Of a DNA stretch of 64,000 bases, positions 47,182-59,404 are shown piece by piece (positions within the stretch are counted from its first letter, which is position 1; the number at the start of each line of letters is the position of its first letter). The notes beneath the pieces were generated by a model that was given only the letters and a program-made list of their open reading frames with translations, made no database searches and was not told the origin of the DNA. Source of the DNA: Proteles cristata cristata (Eukaryota > Chordata > Mammalia > Carnivora > Hyaenidae); assembly GCA_017311185.1 (NCBI GenBank), contig JAESUZ010001514.1, positions 2,356,001 through 2,420,000 of the forward strand. The letters are read 5' to 3'. The translations under genes were made by a program, and so were the position numbers.

Positions 47182-47388
47182 GTGGGGCGCCTGGGTGGCT
47201 CAGCCGGTTAAGCATCCGACTTCGGCTCAGGTCATGATCTCAAGGTCTGTGGGTTCGAGCCCTGTGTCAGGCTCTGTGCTGACAGCTAGCTCAGAGCCTG
47301 GAGCCTGCTTCAGATTGGGCGTCTCCCTCGTTCTCTGCCCCTTGCCTGCTGACACTCTGTCTCCTTCTCAAAAGTAAACACCAAAAAA
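47182..47388 (+). mobile_element. Felid CAN-SINE
   Basis: GGGGCGCCTGGGTGGCTCAG head and full body. Near-matching flanks AAGAATTTCA and AAGAATATCA suggest a target duplication. Confidence 0.95.
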
Positions 47389-47704
47389 AAGAATATCAAA
47401 ATGGTGACAGCAGAACATTCAGCCAAGCAGAGAGCCCTCCTAAGTGCAGGATCCAGTGTGACTGCACGGGTCACACATGCTGGACATGAGCCCTGCCTCC
47501 CGGCCTGAAAATCTAGCTCTTTATATGCTGCTATTTTCCCTTCAATGGGAAGAGTTAAATTAAACGAACCAAAATCTAAAATACACCACATTGCTCCTCA
47601 ATGGCTATGTTTGGGGGTTTTAGACCACAGATGAATTTTTTCTATGTTTCTTTAGAACTTACTTTTTAATACAAATATGAATTTCTTTAAAATAGTAATG
47701 AAGA

Positions 47705-47914
47705 GGGGCGCCTGGGTGGCTTAGTCAGTTAAGCGTCCGACTTTCGCTCAGGTCATGATCTCACAGTTCGTGGGTTCGAGCCCCGTGTCGGGCTCTGTGC
47801 TGACTGCCGGCTCAGAGCCTGGAGCCTGTTTCAGTCTGTGACTCCCTCTCTCTCTGACCCTCCCCTGCTCACACTGTCTCTCTCTCTCCTAGAAATAAAT
47901 AAAACATTAAAAAA
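47705..47914 (+). mobile_element. Felid CAN-SINE with 16-bp target duplication
   Basis: GGGGCGCCTGGGTGGCTTAG head, CTGACTGCCGGCTCAGAGCC body. AAAATAGTAATGAAGA is exact at 47689-47704 and 47915-47930. Same subfamily as the copy at 43350 (shared CTGACTGCC and TCCTAGAAATAAATAAA). Confidence 0.97.
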
Positions 47915-48534
47915 AAAATAGTAATGAAGATGGTGCCTTGCCTTGTCATTTTAGTGGGTTTGCCTGCAGAACAGGAAGAATTATGGAGTTTCCTGGCCAT
48001 TCTCTGCGCTTCCCTTTCTGCATCACTACTCTCCTCATTGTCTATCATTCCCTCTGACTGTAGACCCCTACCCAGCCCTTGTCAGGGCCCCAGCCTGGCC
48101 CCGGCCTGCGGGTGACTGTCAGGACCAGAGTGTGCTGTGATGAACCAGAGCACATGCACCAATGGAGAGACCACAGCCTGGGAGAGAAACTAGGTCTCCT
48201 TCCCGCTCTGCCATGAACATACCGTGTGATCTTAGGCAAGCCGCTCTCCCTCTCTGGGCCTGACGTCATAGTAGAGCCCTTTCATACAGAGTGGCCTACA
48301 GCTCAATTAGCACAGCGGTCAAGGAGGCGACCCCAGCCACCAAGAAAGATCCTTTCCTGAGTGTCCTCCATCTCCACAAAGGGCACAGCGGGGTGAAGCA
48401 GGACAGCCTGGGGGAGAGGAAGTGTGGTATACTGGGCAGACCTGGGCAGAGTGCTGGGCCTGCCATCGTGAATTCTAATTTGGAGAGTACTATCTGCCCT
48501 TCTTGGGACCTCTGTCTTCTCTGTTCCAAACCCC

Positions 48535-49035
48535 CCATGCCTTCCAACTGTACCCAGAATAAACCCCAAACTCCTCACCATGGCCCTACAGGACCCATCT
48601 TGCCACCTCGTCTGCTTGCATCTCTGCCTCTTGCTCCTCCCTGTCCCCTGCCCACTCCCCAAATTAGCATCCTGCCTTCCCTCCAACCTCATTCCGCCCT
48701 CAGGACCTTTGCACTAGCTGTTCCCTCTGCCCAGAACTCTCTTCCCCAGACGTTCACATGGCTGCCTCCTTGCACGTGGAGCCCCAGCAGCAATGTCACT
48801 CCTCAGAGAGGTTTCCCCAACCTTGAGAACCATCCAGTGAGCCCAGGTCTGTGTCTTCACCGTCCTCCCAATCATCTGACCATTTCTTATGTGTGTGCTT
48901 TCTTGTCTGTGTGCGTCTCCCCTTTCCCTGTCTGTGATAATCAGTAATCAGGCCAGCAGGGACCTTTGTCTAGTTCCCTACTGTGGCCTCGATGCTTCAC
49001 CATTTGCCATTCGATAAATATTTGATGAATGAGTG
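48535..49035 (+). repeat. L2 LINE 3' region, long
   Basis: CCAAACTCCTCACCATGGCC, CAGGACCTTTGCACTAGCTG, CTCCTCAGAGAGGTTTCCCC and CGATAAATATTTGATGAATG follow L2 order over 500 bp. Confidence 0.9.
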
Positions 49036-51600
49036 CAGGAAGGACTAGCAAGGATCTCCATTTGCCTATCAATGCAGTGGGAGGGTAGGTGTTGCTCAGC
49101 TCTGGTCACAGATGCTTTTTCAAATATAACACAATTTAAGGACCCTTTCCTTGAGAAAGCACAGACACATAACATTTTGCATCACGTTTGGAGAGGGTGT
49201 TCCCAGCCCTTTTGAAGCCTACCCTGGGCTCCCTGATCTTGCTCTGAAGTTTTCTGATGGGATCAGAAAACAAGGAAGATCAAATGGCTGTTCCTTTGGT
49301 TGCAAAAGGCGCTCAGGATGTGGCACTCCCCTTTCATGGACTTTGTATTTCTTCATTTGGAGGCAAGGGTGCCCCTTGATGCCCCCTCTCCCTCCTGTCC
49401 CTAACTCAGCAGACCCTATAGCCTGGGCTCCTTATTCTTACTCCTTGGTTGGCCCTACCCTCGTTCCTTGTGGCCCGCTCCCCTCCTCTTCCTGCCTCTA
49501 GGATCTTAAGACAGCAAACTCAGGCCCCCTGGAGAAATGGTCTCCCTTAACACCAACAGAGTCCCCGTCTATAAAACCTTTCAACTTCATAAACTCGTAA
49601 CTGCAGAAATCTGTCCAAACATTCCGGGGCGGTTGTAACTATTGGTGTTGGCTTGCAGACTTGAGCTGAGCTGCCAGGGCTTTAATGAGGAAATACTTAA
49701 CAGTCCCAGCCCAGGGTAACGGGCAAGGAGGGCAGGGAGCCCACCGATGGGCGCCAAGGAGCCATGAGCTGGCCTCCACCGCACCGTGGATAAGACAGGC
49801 TGTGGAGCAATTTCTCAGAAAAAGTGAAATTGACTTAATCCTGTTACCCTTTGCGGGTGTGGGTAGAAGAGGCTGAGATGGGTCAGGACAGCTGTCAAGA
49901 GCAAGAGCTTAGCCAGGGCTGAACTTTTGAGTTGAGAGCCCCGTAGCCAGACAGATGAAAAAGGTGCTTTCTCCCTCCCGGGCTCGGCGTGCTGGCTTTT
50001 CCATGATTAATGTGGAGAGAATGGCTTAGACGCTTCGGAGGGCCGGCCACGAGAAGTGGTCTTCTTTTCCCTCCTCCTCAGGCGCCTGTCTGGAGGATGC
50101 TGGGCCGGGAAGGGTCAGCCGTGTTGGTGGGGTCTGCGGCAAGGTCACCTGGGATTTGCACAAGGAGCCACATCACTGAACTCCCAGGGCCCCCATCTCC
50201 CTCAGAACGAGGGGGCTGCTGCCACGCCAGCCGGGCAACTACAGAGAAGCAGCCGCCCGTGGTATTTCCCCTCCCACAAGCCACATGAAACAGCTCTTGG
50301 GGGAGACGGAGAGAGAGCACACTTCAGAAGTGGGTGTGAAAATTTGAGCCTGGCAGATGAGGTGCCGTCCACGAAAAGGGGGCAACTCTGGGGCCTTGGA
50401 GACCAGTCCGAAGGAGTTCCCTTAGGTCTGGTCTTTGAGAGAAAGGGCACATTGACTATGTGGTAGGAGGAAACGGCCGCCCCGCCGCACCCCTGCCAGA
50501 GGCCCCCTCTCCCTACCGATACGTACAGGGTCGTACTCTGCACCCGGGGCTAGTGGACAATTCTCAAAGTTGGGTACCCGGAGGTACCAAGTCAAGTGGC
50601 CCAAACTGTCACCATACCTTGGAGCTTCAGTTTTTCAGGGCAGTTGGCCCTGGCCCAGGGAGATCCTGTAAATTCCAGGTATACACAGAACTAGAGGTCA
50701 GGGTCAGAACCAAAGGACAGGGTCTTTTCTAAGAGAGTGGCGGCTTTCTTTTCCCTTCATGACATCAACAGTGCTTAAGACTTGGCCTTGCCTCGTGATC
50801 TGCTCCACACTGAGATTCTCCAAGACACTCAGGGGATGGAGCCCTACTCTCTTCACAGATAAGACCCTGGGAATTATGCTTGAAGCCCTGGGGGTTAGGA
50901 AAAGCACAGGTTAGGTTCCTGCCTACTGGATGGAAGAAGAAAACTGAGGCCCCAGAAAAAAAAAAGCCGAATTCCAATCATAAAGTGGATTTTCCCTTGG
51001 AGGTCAAGGCAACGAGCAACAGGCTGGTTTTGCAGGTGCGACCTCTCCAGCTCCGAGAAGGGGGAAGACTAGATGTGCCTCCCAACTCCCCCAGTCCTGA
51101 CACACACACCACACACTGCACCCAGGACCCCTGAACACGGCCTCCCCTTCTCTCCTCTGCTCCCACTCCCCCAGGTCCCCACAGAGGCCGGGCCTGAGTC
51201 AGAGTCTCAGGGACCTCATCAGAGCTGGGGAGCGGGGGCGCTCGCAGGCAAGAAAGCAACAGATGCAGAGATAGGAATCATGAGGGCTGAGTTTAGTCCT
51301 AGTTCTCTGCTAGAAAGCTGTGCGACTTTGAGGGGGCACTTTTTCAAATATCCCCAATCCTTGAAGAACCCATTACGCCTGACAAGGCCCTTTCACATAT
51401 GTTATTTCATTCTACCCTTAATCTCTCAGGACCTCAGTTCCTCGTGTCAGGGACTCAGGTCAGGGACTGAGACTATGTTTTCGGGTATCTGATATATGTT
51501 ATTGTCTGTTTTAGGATTCACGATGCTACGGTTCTGCAGTCTGGGGTTCTAGAATCTTTGGCCTCTAAAATTCAATGGCCTTTGGTTCTGAGAATATATG
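49036..51600. other. Intergenic, no recognised gene
   Basis: Mostly unique sequence with a small MIR trace near 51370-51420. GC-rich between 49700 and 51280. No splice-bounded exon or known protein was recognised. Confidence 0.5.
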
Positions 51601-51890
51601 ACTTTTTGTTTCATGACTGCAGATGTCCGTGTTTCCCAAATTTCTATCGTACGCGAACCACCTTCACCACCGAGGCTATGTCTGCATACCACCTGTATTA
51701 TTATTCATTTAGTATTTTTCTTTAAATAGACTCTTTTTCACTTAAATAAATGTCTTTAAAATGGAAACTTTATATCACTACTGCAAATGGAAAACCAGTC
51801 TCACCTGCCATAAATAGGACCTAAAAGTAAAAATAAATACAATAAAAACAATGTTATTAAATTCTAACTAGATACTGTTGCCTGCCAAAG
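51600..51890 (+). repeat. AT-rich old repeat-like segment (copy of 40895-40990)
   Basis: Contains CTTAAATAAATGTCTTTAAA, ACTGCAAATGGAAAACCAGT and ATTAAATTCTAACTAGATAC. It resembles 40895-40990 in its second half; family not assigned. Confidence 0.4.
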
Positions 51891-53964
51891 GCTCCGAGCC
51901 CAGGGCCTGCTCTTAAAAAAAAATTTTTTTTTTAGCGCAAGCGCTCACACACACACGCACACACACACTCACTAGCAAGGCTCGGAGAGGTAGTAAAGAC
52001 ATGTTAGCATCAAATTAAAACAGTATAATGAGAAGAACTGAAAATATCACTGAACTTTTCATTTCCTTCTCTGTAAGTGCCTCTGTGTTCAGTGCTATCC
52101 CTGGACACCACCTACATTCATTGTCAAGTGCATCCCTTCACCCTGCACTTCACCTCCCTCTGGCCCCCGCAGGTGAAGGAGCCTGGGATTGATGCCTCCC
52201 AGGCCGCACACACACAGTCCGGAGACAATTGTCCACACTTTGTCTGTTTCTTATCTTCTGGGCTTTGGGCCAGGGCTCTTTTGCATTATTGCAAAACCAG
52301 GCCCTCAGACTCCCTCTGCTCATCTCCCTCTGGCTGCAAAGAAGTGAGAGAAAGCCTGGAAGCCTACCACCTGGAGACTGTTGGAGACACTCGTTCCAGA
52401 GCCACCGACAAGACAGTGCAGGTCTAGGGACAGCTGGGCCTTCAGATGATACCTTAGCTTGTAGGGCAGAAAGAGCAGGCACAGCCCAAGCCATGTGCAC
52501 CTCCAGAGTTAGGGAAGTGGGGGCTGTGGGAAGTGTCTGATGTGACCCAGCACAGGCCCCTGCAAGTTCAAGGCTATGCTCACCTTTGTGGCTGGCTGCA
52601 GACCTGAGGTGGCATCAGGATGGGCACTGACCTGCGGGCAAATCCCAATTCCCCTTCCCCCCCACCTCCACCACTGCTGGCCCAACAGGGAACCTTGGAC
52701 AAACCCCTTTTCCTCTGTGGAGCCACTTGCTGACTGCACAATTGGTTTGGATACACTGGTGCTAACTATCACATCCGAGTACTTATTTGGATCACACTGT
52801 CTTAATCATGCGTTCACACTCAAGTCAATGGCTGCTGCTATTACTGTTACACAACAATAATTACTATTTGGGCCTCATGATTCTTCAGGGAAGGGTAAGG
52901 TGTGCAATAATTTTCCCGTTGACAGGGTCAATACATAGAAATGTTTTGGTGCACAGTGGTACTTCATAAATTTGATAACAATTCCATTTCCCTCCTTCTT
53001 GGCCCTCTGGTGCCTCAGAGCAACATCAGTCACTACACCGAATTCAGCATCTGGAACTGGCCCCATGACAACTTCTCCGTGAGAGTGACTGTGGCCTTAC
53101 ATCCAAGGCAGCCTCTGTTTGTCTGACTTCGGTGCAATTTATGAACAACTAAAAGTATCTTCCTCTCTGCTCCCTTCATCCTGTTTGCCTTCTCACCTCT
53201 CTGGCCTCTGCCTTGCTCTTGACGTCACTGGGAAGCCCTCTTCCCTCTGCCTTGTTTGATCCAGCCCCCCAGGTCCAACCTCTGAGACCCAGCTGATGGT
53301 CCTGGCTGGACCCCTGGTTCTCTTATTACTCTGGGTAAGCCCCACGGCCGCTCTGGCCCTCAGTTTGGAAATAGTGCATTGAACTGCGTGCCTTCCAAGT
53401 TCCTTCCAGCCCTGGCATTGTGAATGGCAGATGCTGTCGTGTCTGCCACCAGAAGGACATGATCTTGACTACTTGGGCTCCCTCGGCTCATTGAAGACCT
53501 GTCAGACTCGCAGTCAGGAGAGGGGGGCAGTTGGCTCTACGGCCTGTGAAGGTTGATGGCCGTCACCGCAGAGACCATAGGCAACCAGAGGAAAGGGTTG
53601 TGCCGGTATTTACTGACCTTCACATCCTCAGCCCAGCAGAGTGGTCGACACCAAAGCTGCTCAACAAATTCTTAGCAAATGAATGCATGCATGTTTGAAA
53701 AGCAGTATGACAAGTATTATTAGTAGAAGCTGAGGTTGGAATCCAATGCAATCTGGTTAGGGCTCCTTAACCTTAAGCTCCAAAGAGAGAAGCCCCCTCA
53801 CCCCCTTTGTCTTTCCCTCCAGGCTCAGCAGTGCATCAGTGAGGTCCAGGAGTGTGTGTGTGCGCACACGCGTGTGAGAGAGAGAGAGGAAAAATTAGAC
53901 TCTATTAACTTATTGTAACTAAAGAAAACTTCAAATCTACAGGCATCCTTTCCCCACCCAATAT
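51890..53964. other. Intergenic, no recognised gene
   Basis: Holds a short CACACA run (51945-51972), MIR-like traces (53320-53410) and an L2-like tail (53600-53690). No exon seen. Confidence 0.5.
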
Positions 53965-54210
53965 TCATTAATTTATTTCAAAAACATTTCTTGAGAACCT
54001 CTGTGCTGTTGAGGCTACAGAGAGGGTTGGGGGAACAGGCATGGAATCTGGGGTGTCGGAACACCTGGCTCCTCGCCTCAGCGCAGACAGACACTGTTTG
54101 TCTGACTTTAGGCAAGTCACTTTCTTCTTAGCAGCCTCGTATCCTCGTCTGTAGAGTAGAGGAGTTGGACCTGATAATATCTGAGGATCTTTTCCTTTCT
54201 TACTATCTGT
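53965..54210. repeat. L2 (reverse) followed by MIR (forward)
   Basis: ATTCATTAATTTATTTCAAA with GAGAACCTCTGTGCTG is a reverse L2 start. From about 54080, CTGACTTTAGGCAAGTCACT and CCTCGTCTGTAGAGTAGAGG are a MIR core. Confidence 0.7.
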
Positions 54211-55445
54211 GATTGAGCTGTGCAGAGGTTTTCTCAAAGATCTGGGAAGTTGTCCATGCATCAGGCATTATCTGTAAACTAAATACATCAAAGTATAACT
54301 CCCTTTGTGTGTTTTGGAGTGAGCTGGCAAATGCCTTCGCAAAAGGGTCTCAAACTCTGAAAGGTAGAGCCTCTGACGGAAATGGCACTGGCTCCAGTCC
54401 TGACTCACAGGGATCTTACAGTTTTGCAAAGAGAGAATCCAAGTAACTTGAACTACAAGGCAAGAAACAGATGTGGGTCCTCAAAGTTCAGAGGAATCAA
54501 GACCAATGATCTTTTAGGGGTCACACCCCACTGAGAATTGGAGAAAACTACCAACGCTCCCCAGTAAACATGCCCTCAGGCACCAAATTTCACGGACAAT
54601 TACTTGGCGATCCCAGGTCTCTTGTTCATATCAAAAACCTCAGGTTAAGAACTCCTGATTCAGGTAAACCCATAAAGAGAAGTCTTGCAAGTCTGGAGCA
54701 AATGCTTAACTTGAATTCTTGAACAAAAGCGTCACATAAATTACTAGGAGATGCTATGGATATATAGGCCCATGGCTTAGGAACCTAGGGGCAGGGGTGC
54801 TGATCAGGGGAGAAAAGGCAGGGGGGTGGGTAGGCTTAGGTAAAATAAACTGTGAGCCATCTTCTCTGTTCCTTCTGCTAGACAAAGCAATTCTTTAAGC
54901 TGTTTTAAAAGACCAAACTCATAAGCTTCAAACCGTAAACAAGCAAAGCCTCTTAAATCATTGGGGAATTGTTTATGAATGTAATTATTGCATTACATTG
55001 TCTGTTCATAATAAACAAAGACTGGGCTGAGAATCTGCAACCTCTGTGATTGGGTGGAGAAGGGCAGAGAATCAGGAAGGGTCCCTGTTGGGATGGATGA
55101 GATCCTGTTTAAAACAATCCTGTTCACAAGCAAAACCACAAGCTGGAAAACTCTGCCTCCATTCTCATGCACCTGTTCCTTGGGGTGCTAGAAACCTGAT
55201 GGACAAGCAAGATTTGAAAAGTGAAATATGCTTTTGATCCTTAAGTGGTACTAATTTTGTAAGACACAGTCACAGCCACCAGCACTAACAATTACACCCA
55301 GCAGTCTCGTGGCAAAGGACAAAAGACCTAATGGCCAAGTGCAATTTGATTGAGGCTGCCTGGCAGCCAAGGGATTAGACCCCCTGAGTAAGGGTGGGGG
55401 TGGACTGGCTGGGGAGGAGGGAGGAAGCACAGATCACTGAAAACA
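54211..55445. other. AT-rich, repeat-poor intergenic block; candidate regulatory element
   Basis: No SINE, LINE or exon recognised in over 1.2 kb, unusual for this part of the window. The core 54950-55025 is AT-rich with FOX-like TTGTTTAT and ATAAACAAAG, homeodomain-like TAATTA and TGCATTAC. Near 55128 lies a RUNX-like AACCACA. Regulatory function is only inferred. Confidence 0.35.
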
Positions 55446-55600
55446 GGCTTCTCACACTTTGATGTACATCTGCGTCACCTAGGCGTCTTACAATGCAGAT
55501 TCTGATTCAATAGGTCTGGGGTGCACTTGGAAACCTGCATTTCCAGCAAGCTCCCAGATCATGCTGATGACACTGGTTCTCGGGCCATACTTTTATCGTG
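55446..55600 (+). mobile_element. MER5A-like hAT DNA transposon remnant
   Basis: TTCTCACACTTTGATGTACA, GATTCAATAGGTCTGGGGTG, CATTTCCAGCAAGCTCCCAG and TGCTGATGACACTGG follow the MER5A consensus order. Confidence 0.8.
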
Positions 55601-55631
55601 ACCTTCAAGGTAATGGCCATGACAGCAGAGC

Positions 55632-55962
55632 ATGGCTAAGCCCATAAACTTCAGAGTCAGATAGACCTGGGTTCAAATCCTGACTTCCCCATCTCGATAG
55701 CTGAATAACCTCAGGTACTTAGCCTCTTTGAGACTCTGCTCCTTACCTGTAAAGTATGAACTAGAGGCAGGATTATTTGTTTGTTCAACAAATATGTATT
55801 TAGCATCAACTCTGTGTCAGGTTTGCGGTAGGCCCCCAGGATGCAGCAGTGAGCTAAAACAGGCCCGGTTCCTGACAGTCTTAGAGATAATGGATGTGAA
55901 GTCGTCAGCACAGTGCCTGGTATATGGTAAGAACTCAACAAATACCATCTATTTTTATTAGG
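55632..55962 (+). repeat. MIR interrupted by a reverse L2 fragment
   Basis: MIR start (AGACCTGGGTTCAAATCCTG, GAATAACCTCAGGTACTTAG) and end (AGCACAGTGCCTGGTATATG) surround TTGTTCAACAAATATGTATT and GGATGCAGCAGTGAGCTAAA (about 55775-55870), a reverse L2. Confidence 0.75.
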
Positions 55963-56819
55963 AGGGGGAGGAGTATCACCCATTTTAAGCACCCAGGGGA
56001 GAGAACTCTTCTGTTAAATGCTGACTACATGGAAGGATTTGGAATTTGTTCTGCAAACCGGGAGACCCAGATGTGAAGAGTACACGGTCCCTCTCCTTGA
56101 GGTGCTTCCTCGTCTGGTGGGAAGATGGGTGTGTAGCCTGAGCAGCCCCTGTAAGCCACCTGGCTCTCTTTAACAGCACACATCAACACAGATCCACTCT
56201 GTTCACACACTTGGTCCTGGCCACCAGCCTCTGCTCGCCTCTCCAGGCTGGCACTAGTTCTCTGTTCTCTCTTGATTGTACCACCCCACTTTTACTTTTC
56301 TTACTCTGCCTCCCATTTATCTACCCTTCCCTTACCCCTTGGACTTGACAATCATTATTCTCCCCTCAGGAAAGACCCTGCCCTTGCTCTTGCTACACGG
56401 GCCAGACAGCCTGGAGACCTCCCCTCGGGGCTGGGCACCACCCCAAGGGCCTCCTACCTTCCTGACCATCAGGGCCACGCAATCGATCAATCCAGACAGA
56501 CAACAATGTCGTTCTAAGGGATGAAATCACAAAGACTCGGACTGCTCTGATCTATCCTCAGACCAAGGCCTAGCTGGGCCAGGATAGGTTTAGTCAAGAG
56601 GCTGGAGTTCTTGGAAAAAAGGAATGACATATGCAATTGGCCTGGGTCCAGGTGCCCCTGTATCCCTCCTTCCCGACACAGGCTTCGCTGTAGTGGGGAC
56701 CTGAGTTAGGGCCAGAGAGAAGGAGCAGAGGGAAACTTCAAGAAACAGTCAATGACAGGAGACCTGGAGGCAGCCTCAACCTTCAAATAAACTTCAAGTG
56801 ACTGGGGCTTCTTACAAAG

Positions 56820-57065
56820 CCCTAATGAGCCATGCTAGGCCTTAGGGACACAGTGGGGATCAGGGCTGAATCCCTGTCCTCACGGAGCTTACAGGCTAGC
56901 CAAGAAAGCCGATGCATCGGCAGGGCATTTCAGCACAGTGCAGCAGGCGCCGTCAGGAGCACACAGACCTGGCATGAGCCATCAGCCACACTTCCCAGAA
57001 GGCAGGACTTCAGTGAGACCTACCAGAGAACAGAGGCTAGGCAGGGAAGGTGAAGGGAGAGGGCA
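56820..57065 (-). repeat. L2 LINE fragment
   Basis: CTGTCCTCACGGAGCTTACA and GGACTTCAGTGAGACCTACC; reverse L2. Confidence 0.75.
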
Positions 57066-57148
57066 TTAAAAGAGACTAAACAGCTCACGTGGAGGCTGAA
57101 TCAAGAGGACTAGTCCGCACGGTTGAAACAGCAAGTATAAGAAGTAGG

Positions 57149-57358
57149 GGCGCCTGGGTGGCACAGTCGGTTAAGCACCGACCTAGCTCGGGACATAATC
57201 TCATGGTCTGTGGGTTTGAGCTCCACATCAGGCTCTGTGCTGATAGCTCAGAGCCTGGAGCCTGCTCCTGATTCTGCGTCACCCTCTCTCTCTGCCCCTC
57301 CTCTGCTTGTTCTCTTTCTCTCTCTCTCAACGAGAATAAACACTAAAATTTGTTTAAA
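57149..57358 (+). mobile_element. Felid CAN-SINE
   Basis: GGCGCCTGGGTGGCACAGTC head, CAGAGCCTGGAGCCTGCTCC body, GAGAATAAACACTAAA tail; short flanking AAGTAGG repeats (57142-57148, 57359-57365). Confidence 0.95.
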
Positions 57359-57439
57359 AAGTAGGTGTGGCAAGGAACAAGGCCAAGGGCAGGCCACCAA
57401 AGGCTGACCACTCTACGAAACTCAGGAGCCCTTTTGAGG

Positions 57440-57590
57440 GGAACGGAGGGTTCTACAGTACAATTCAGCAATACCATGACTAGTTCCCTTTTATGGGCAG
57501 GGAAACTGAGGCACTAAGGAGCAGTAGGTAACTGGCCTGAGGTCATACTAAAAGTGGCAGGGGCAGGAATCAGCCCCAGCAGCGTGAAGC
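57440..57590 (-). repeat. MIR fragment
   Basis: TTATGGGCAGGGAAACTGAG then GCCTGAGGTCATACTAAAAG; reverse MIR. Confidence 0.7.
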
Positions 57591-58929
57591 CAGAGCCTAT
57601 GCTCTCGAGCACGTTATTAACTACATACACGGACACAAATACACATACATTAAAACTAAAATAAAAACCAAAACTCTGTACCCTGGGCACAGGGCACAGC
57701 CAGAGGCCGTACAGGCAAACTCTATTTAAACCCATTTAACAAGGAGCCCCTTAATGATCTCATTAGTCCGGACAGGGCCCTTAGGAAACTTGAGGCAAGG
57801 CCCTACTTTAAATGGGGCTTCTTTGAAGTAGCCACCACCTGAAGCAGCAGCCACCTGAGAGGGCAGGAACAAAGCCAGACTGTGAGGCCCGCACCCTCTC
57901 GGACAGGCGCCACCCAGGGCTGCTAGCGCTGGAAGACTTGGCCTCGGTGTGGCCCAGGGCACCTGTCAGGTTTCCATTAGCTTATCCCAGCCACCCTCTC
58001 CACAGGCTTGTTCAGATGGGTGACCCGACTGGCCGCAAATGAGGTCATGCACCATGCTGGCGACAGCCGGGAGCCTGTGGCCCTTCCTTAGGCCTCTCCC
58101 CCCTCAGGTTTGGATATCAGGCTTCCCCGGTCGGGCTCGTGACTATGCATGGTTTCTCCCTGACCCCAGACTCAAGCTCCACCCTCTGTATCCCTCATTT
58201 CCTTTCATCAGTCCTCCTGTGTCTAGACTGACCAACTCTGATCTCTCCATGACCCCCTTAAGGGCAAGTGCCTGATCTCCTACAAGAACTGTGGTAGAGA
58301 CCCCAACCAGACAGTTCCCCATCCACACGAACGTCTGCCTGTCTGGCCAGCTCTGGGTCCTCCGGGCTCCCTCTCCCTCTGGCTGGGTCCAGCACAAAAG
58401 GGCAGGGACAGCATCCCAGTAGGGTCACGCCACTGTCCAAGCTGCCCCGGGAAGGCTCAGGGTGACTGACCTTCTGAGAAATAAGCACCTGGCCAATTGT
58501 CCCACCACAGGGTGCAAAATCCAGACAGGCAGAAGGAACTGATTCACCTTTCCAGAACTACAAGCCGAGGCCCTCCCAGCAGGCTGCGGCTGAGGCCCCT
58601 GCCTATTAATAGTCAAGCAGCTGTTTGCCTCCCTGAATGAGACTCTTTATTTGCAAGCTGCGTTGACAAAACAGATTCTGCTCCTTCCTGCCGGGAATAT
58701 TTGGGGGTGGAGGGGCCACAGAAAGATGTTTCTTCCTTCCAGGGAAGTTGAGAAGGTCAGCGCAGGAAGAGACCTCAGTGGTGACCCCCTCAACACGGGG
58801 CAGGTCAAGGCTAAGCTCATTATCACCATCCTTTCTGCCCCCTCCCTCACTCCTCCTCCCTTGTCCCCAGAGTCAGCCAACAGCCCCATTCTTCCCCAAG
58901 TACTGCCTCCTTGACATTCTCACCTCTCT
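57591..58929. other. Intergenic, no recognised gene
   Basis: No repeat of known family and no exon recognised. Mixed composition, with several stops in every frame. Confidence 0.5.
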
Positions 58930-59245
58930 CTCCTTTGACCCAGCCTCAATCTAGAAGCCAACAAGTCAGGTCCTTGGGTGACTGTCCCCTGCTGACATCC
59001 AGGCCTCATCTCCTGCACCCCCAGCCCTTCAATCCACTGTGTCTGTGACTGCATGCTCTCCCTTAGCCCCTGGCCTTTGCACGTGCTATTCCCTCTGCCT
59101 GGGGCTCCCTTTCTCTGCCCTCTTCCCGTACTTAATGGTCCCTTACATCTTGGCCTAAAAGAGACCAGAAAGCCTTGCCTCTCCATACCCACCTCAGAGT
59201 GCTTTCATGCTCTGCTGAATTTACTCCCTGGCCTGAAGTTCTAGG
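58930..59245 (+). repeat. L2 LINE 3' fragment
   Basis: CTGGCCTTTGCACGTGCTAT, TCCCTCTGCCTGGGGCTCCC and CCTAAAAGAGACCAGAAAGC in L2 order. Confidence 0.7.
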
Positions 59246-59404
59246 AGAGTTTTGGGGTTTTTTTCATTGCATTTCTCTGCCAGCCACAAGGATACATTAT
59301 GACACCGAACTGAATCAGAGAAAGGACATATGCATTCTTTCTTCCCCTCCCCCACATCAGTCACCAAGTCCTTTTAATTCAAACTGATGAAGACCAGGAG
59401 ATCC

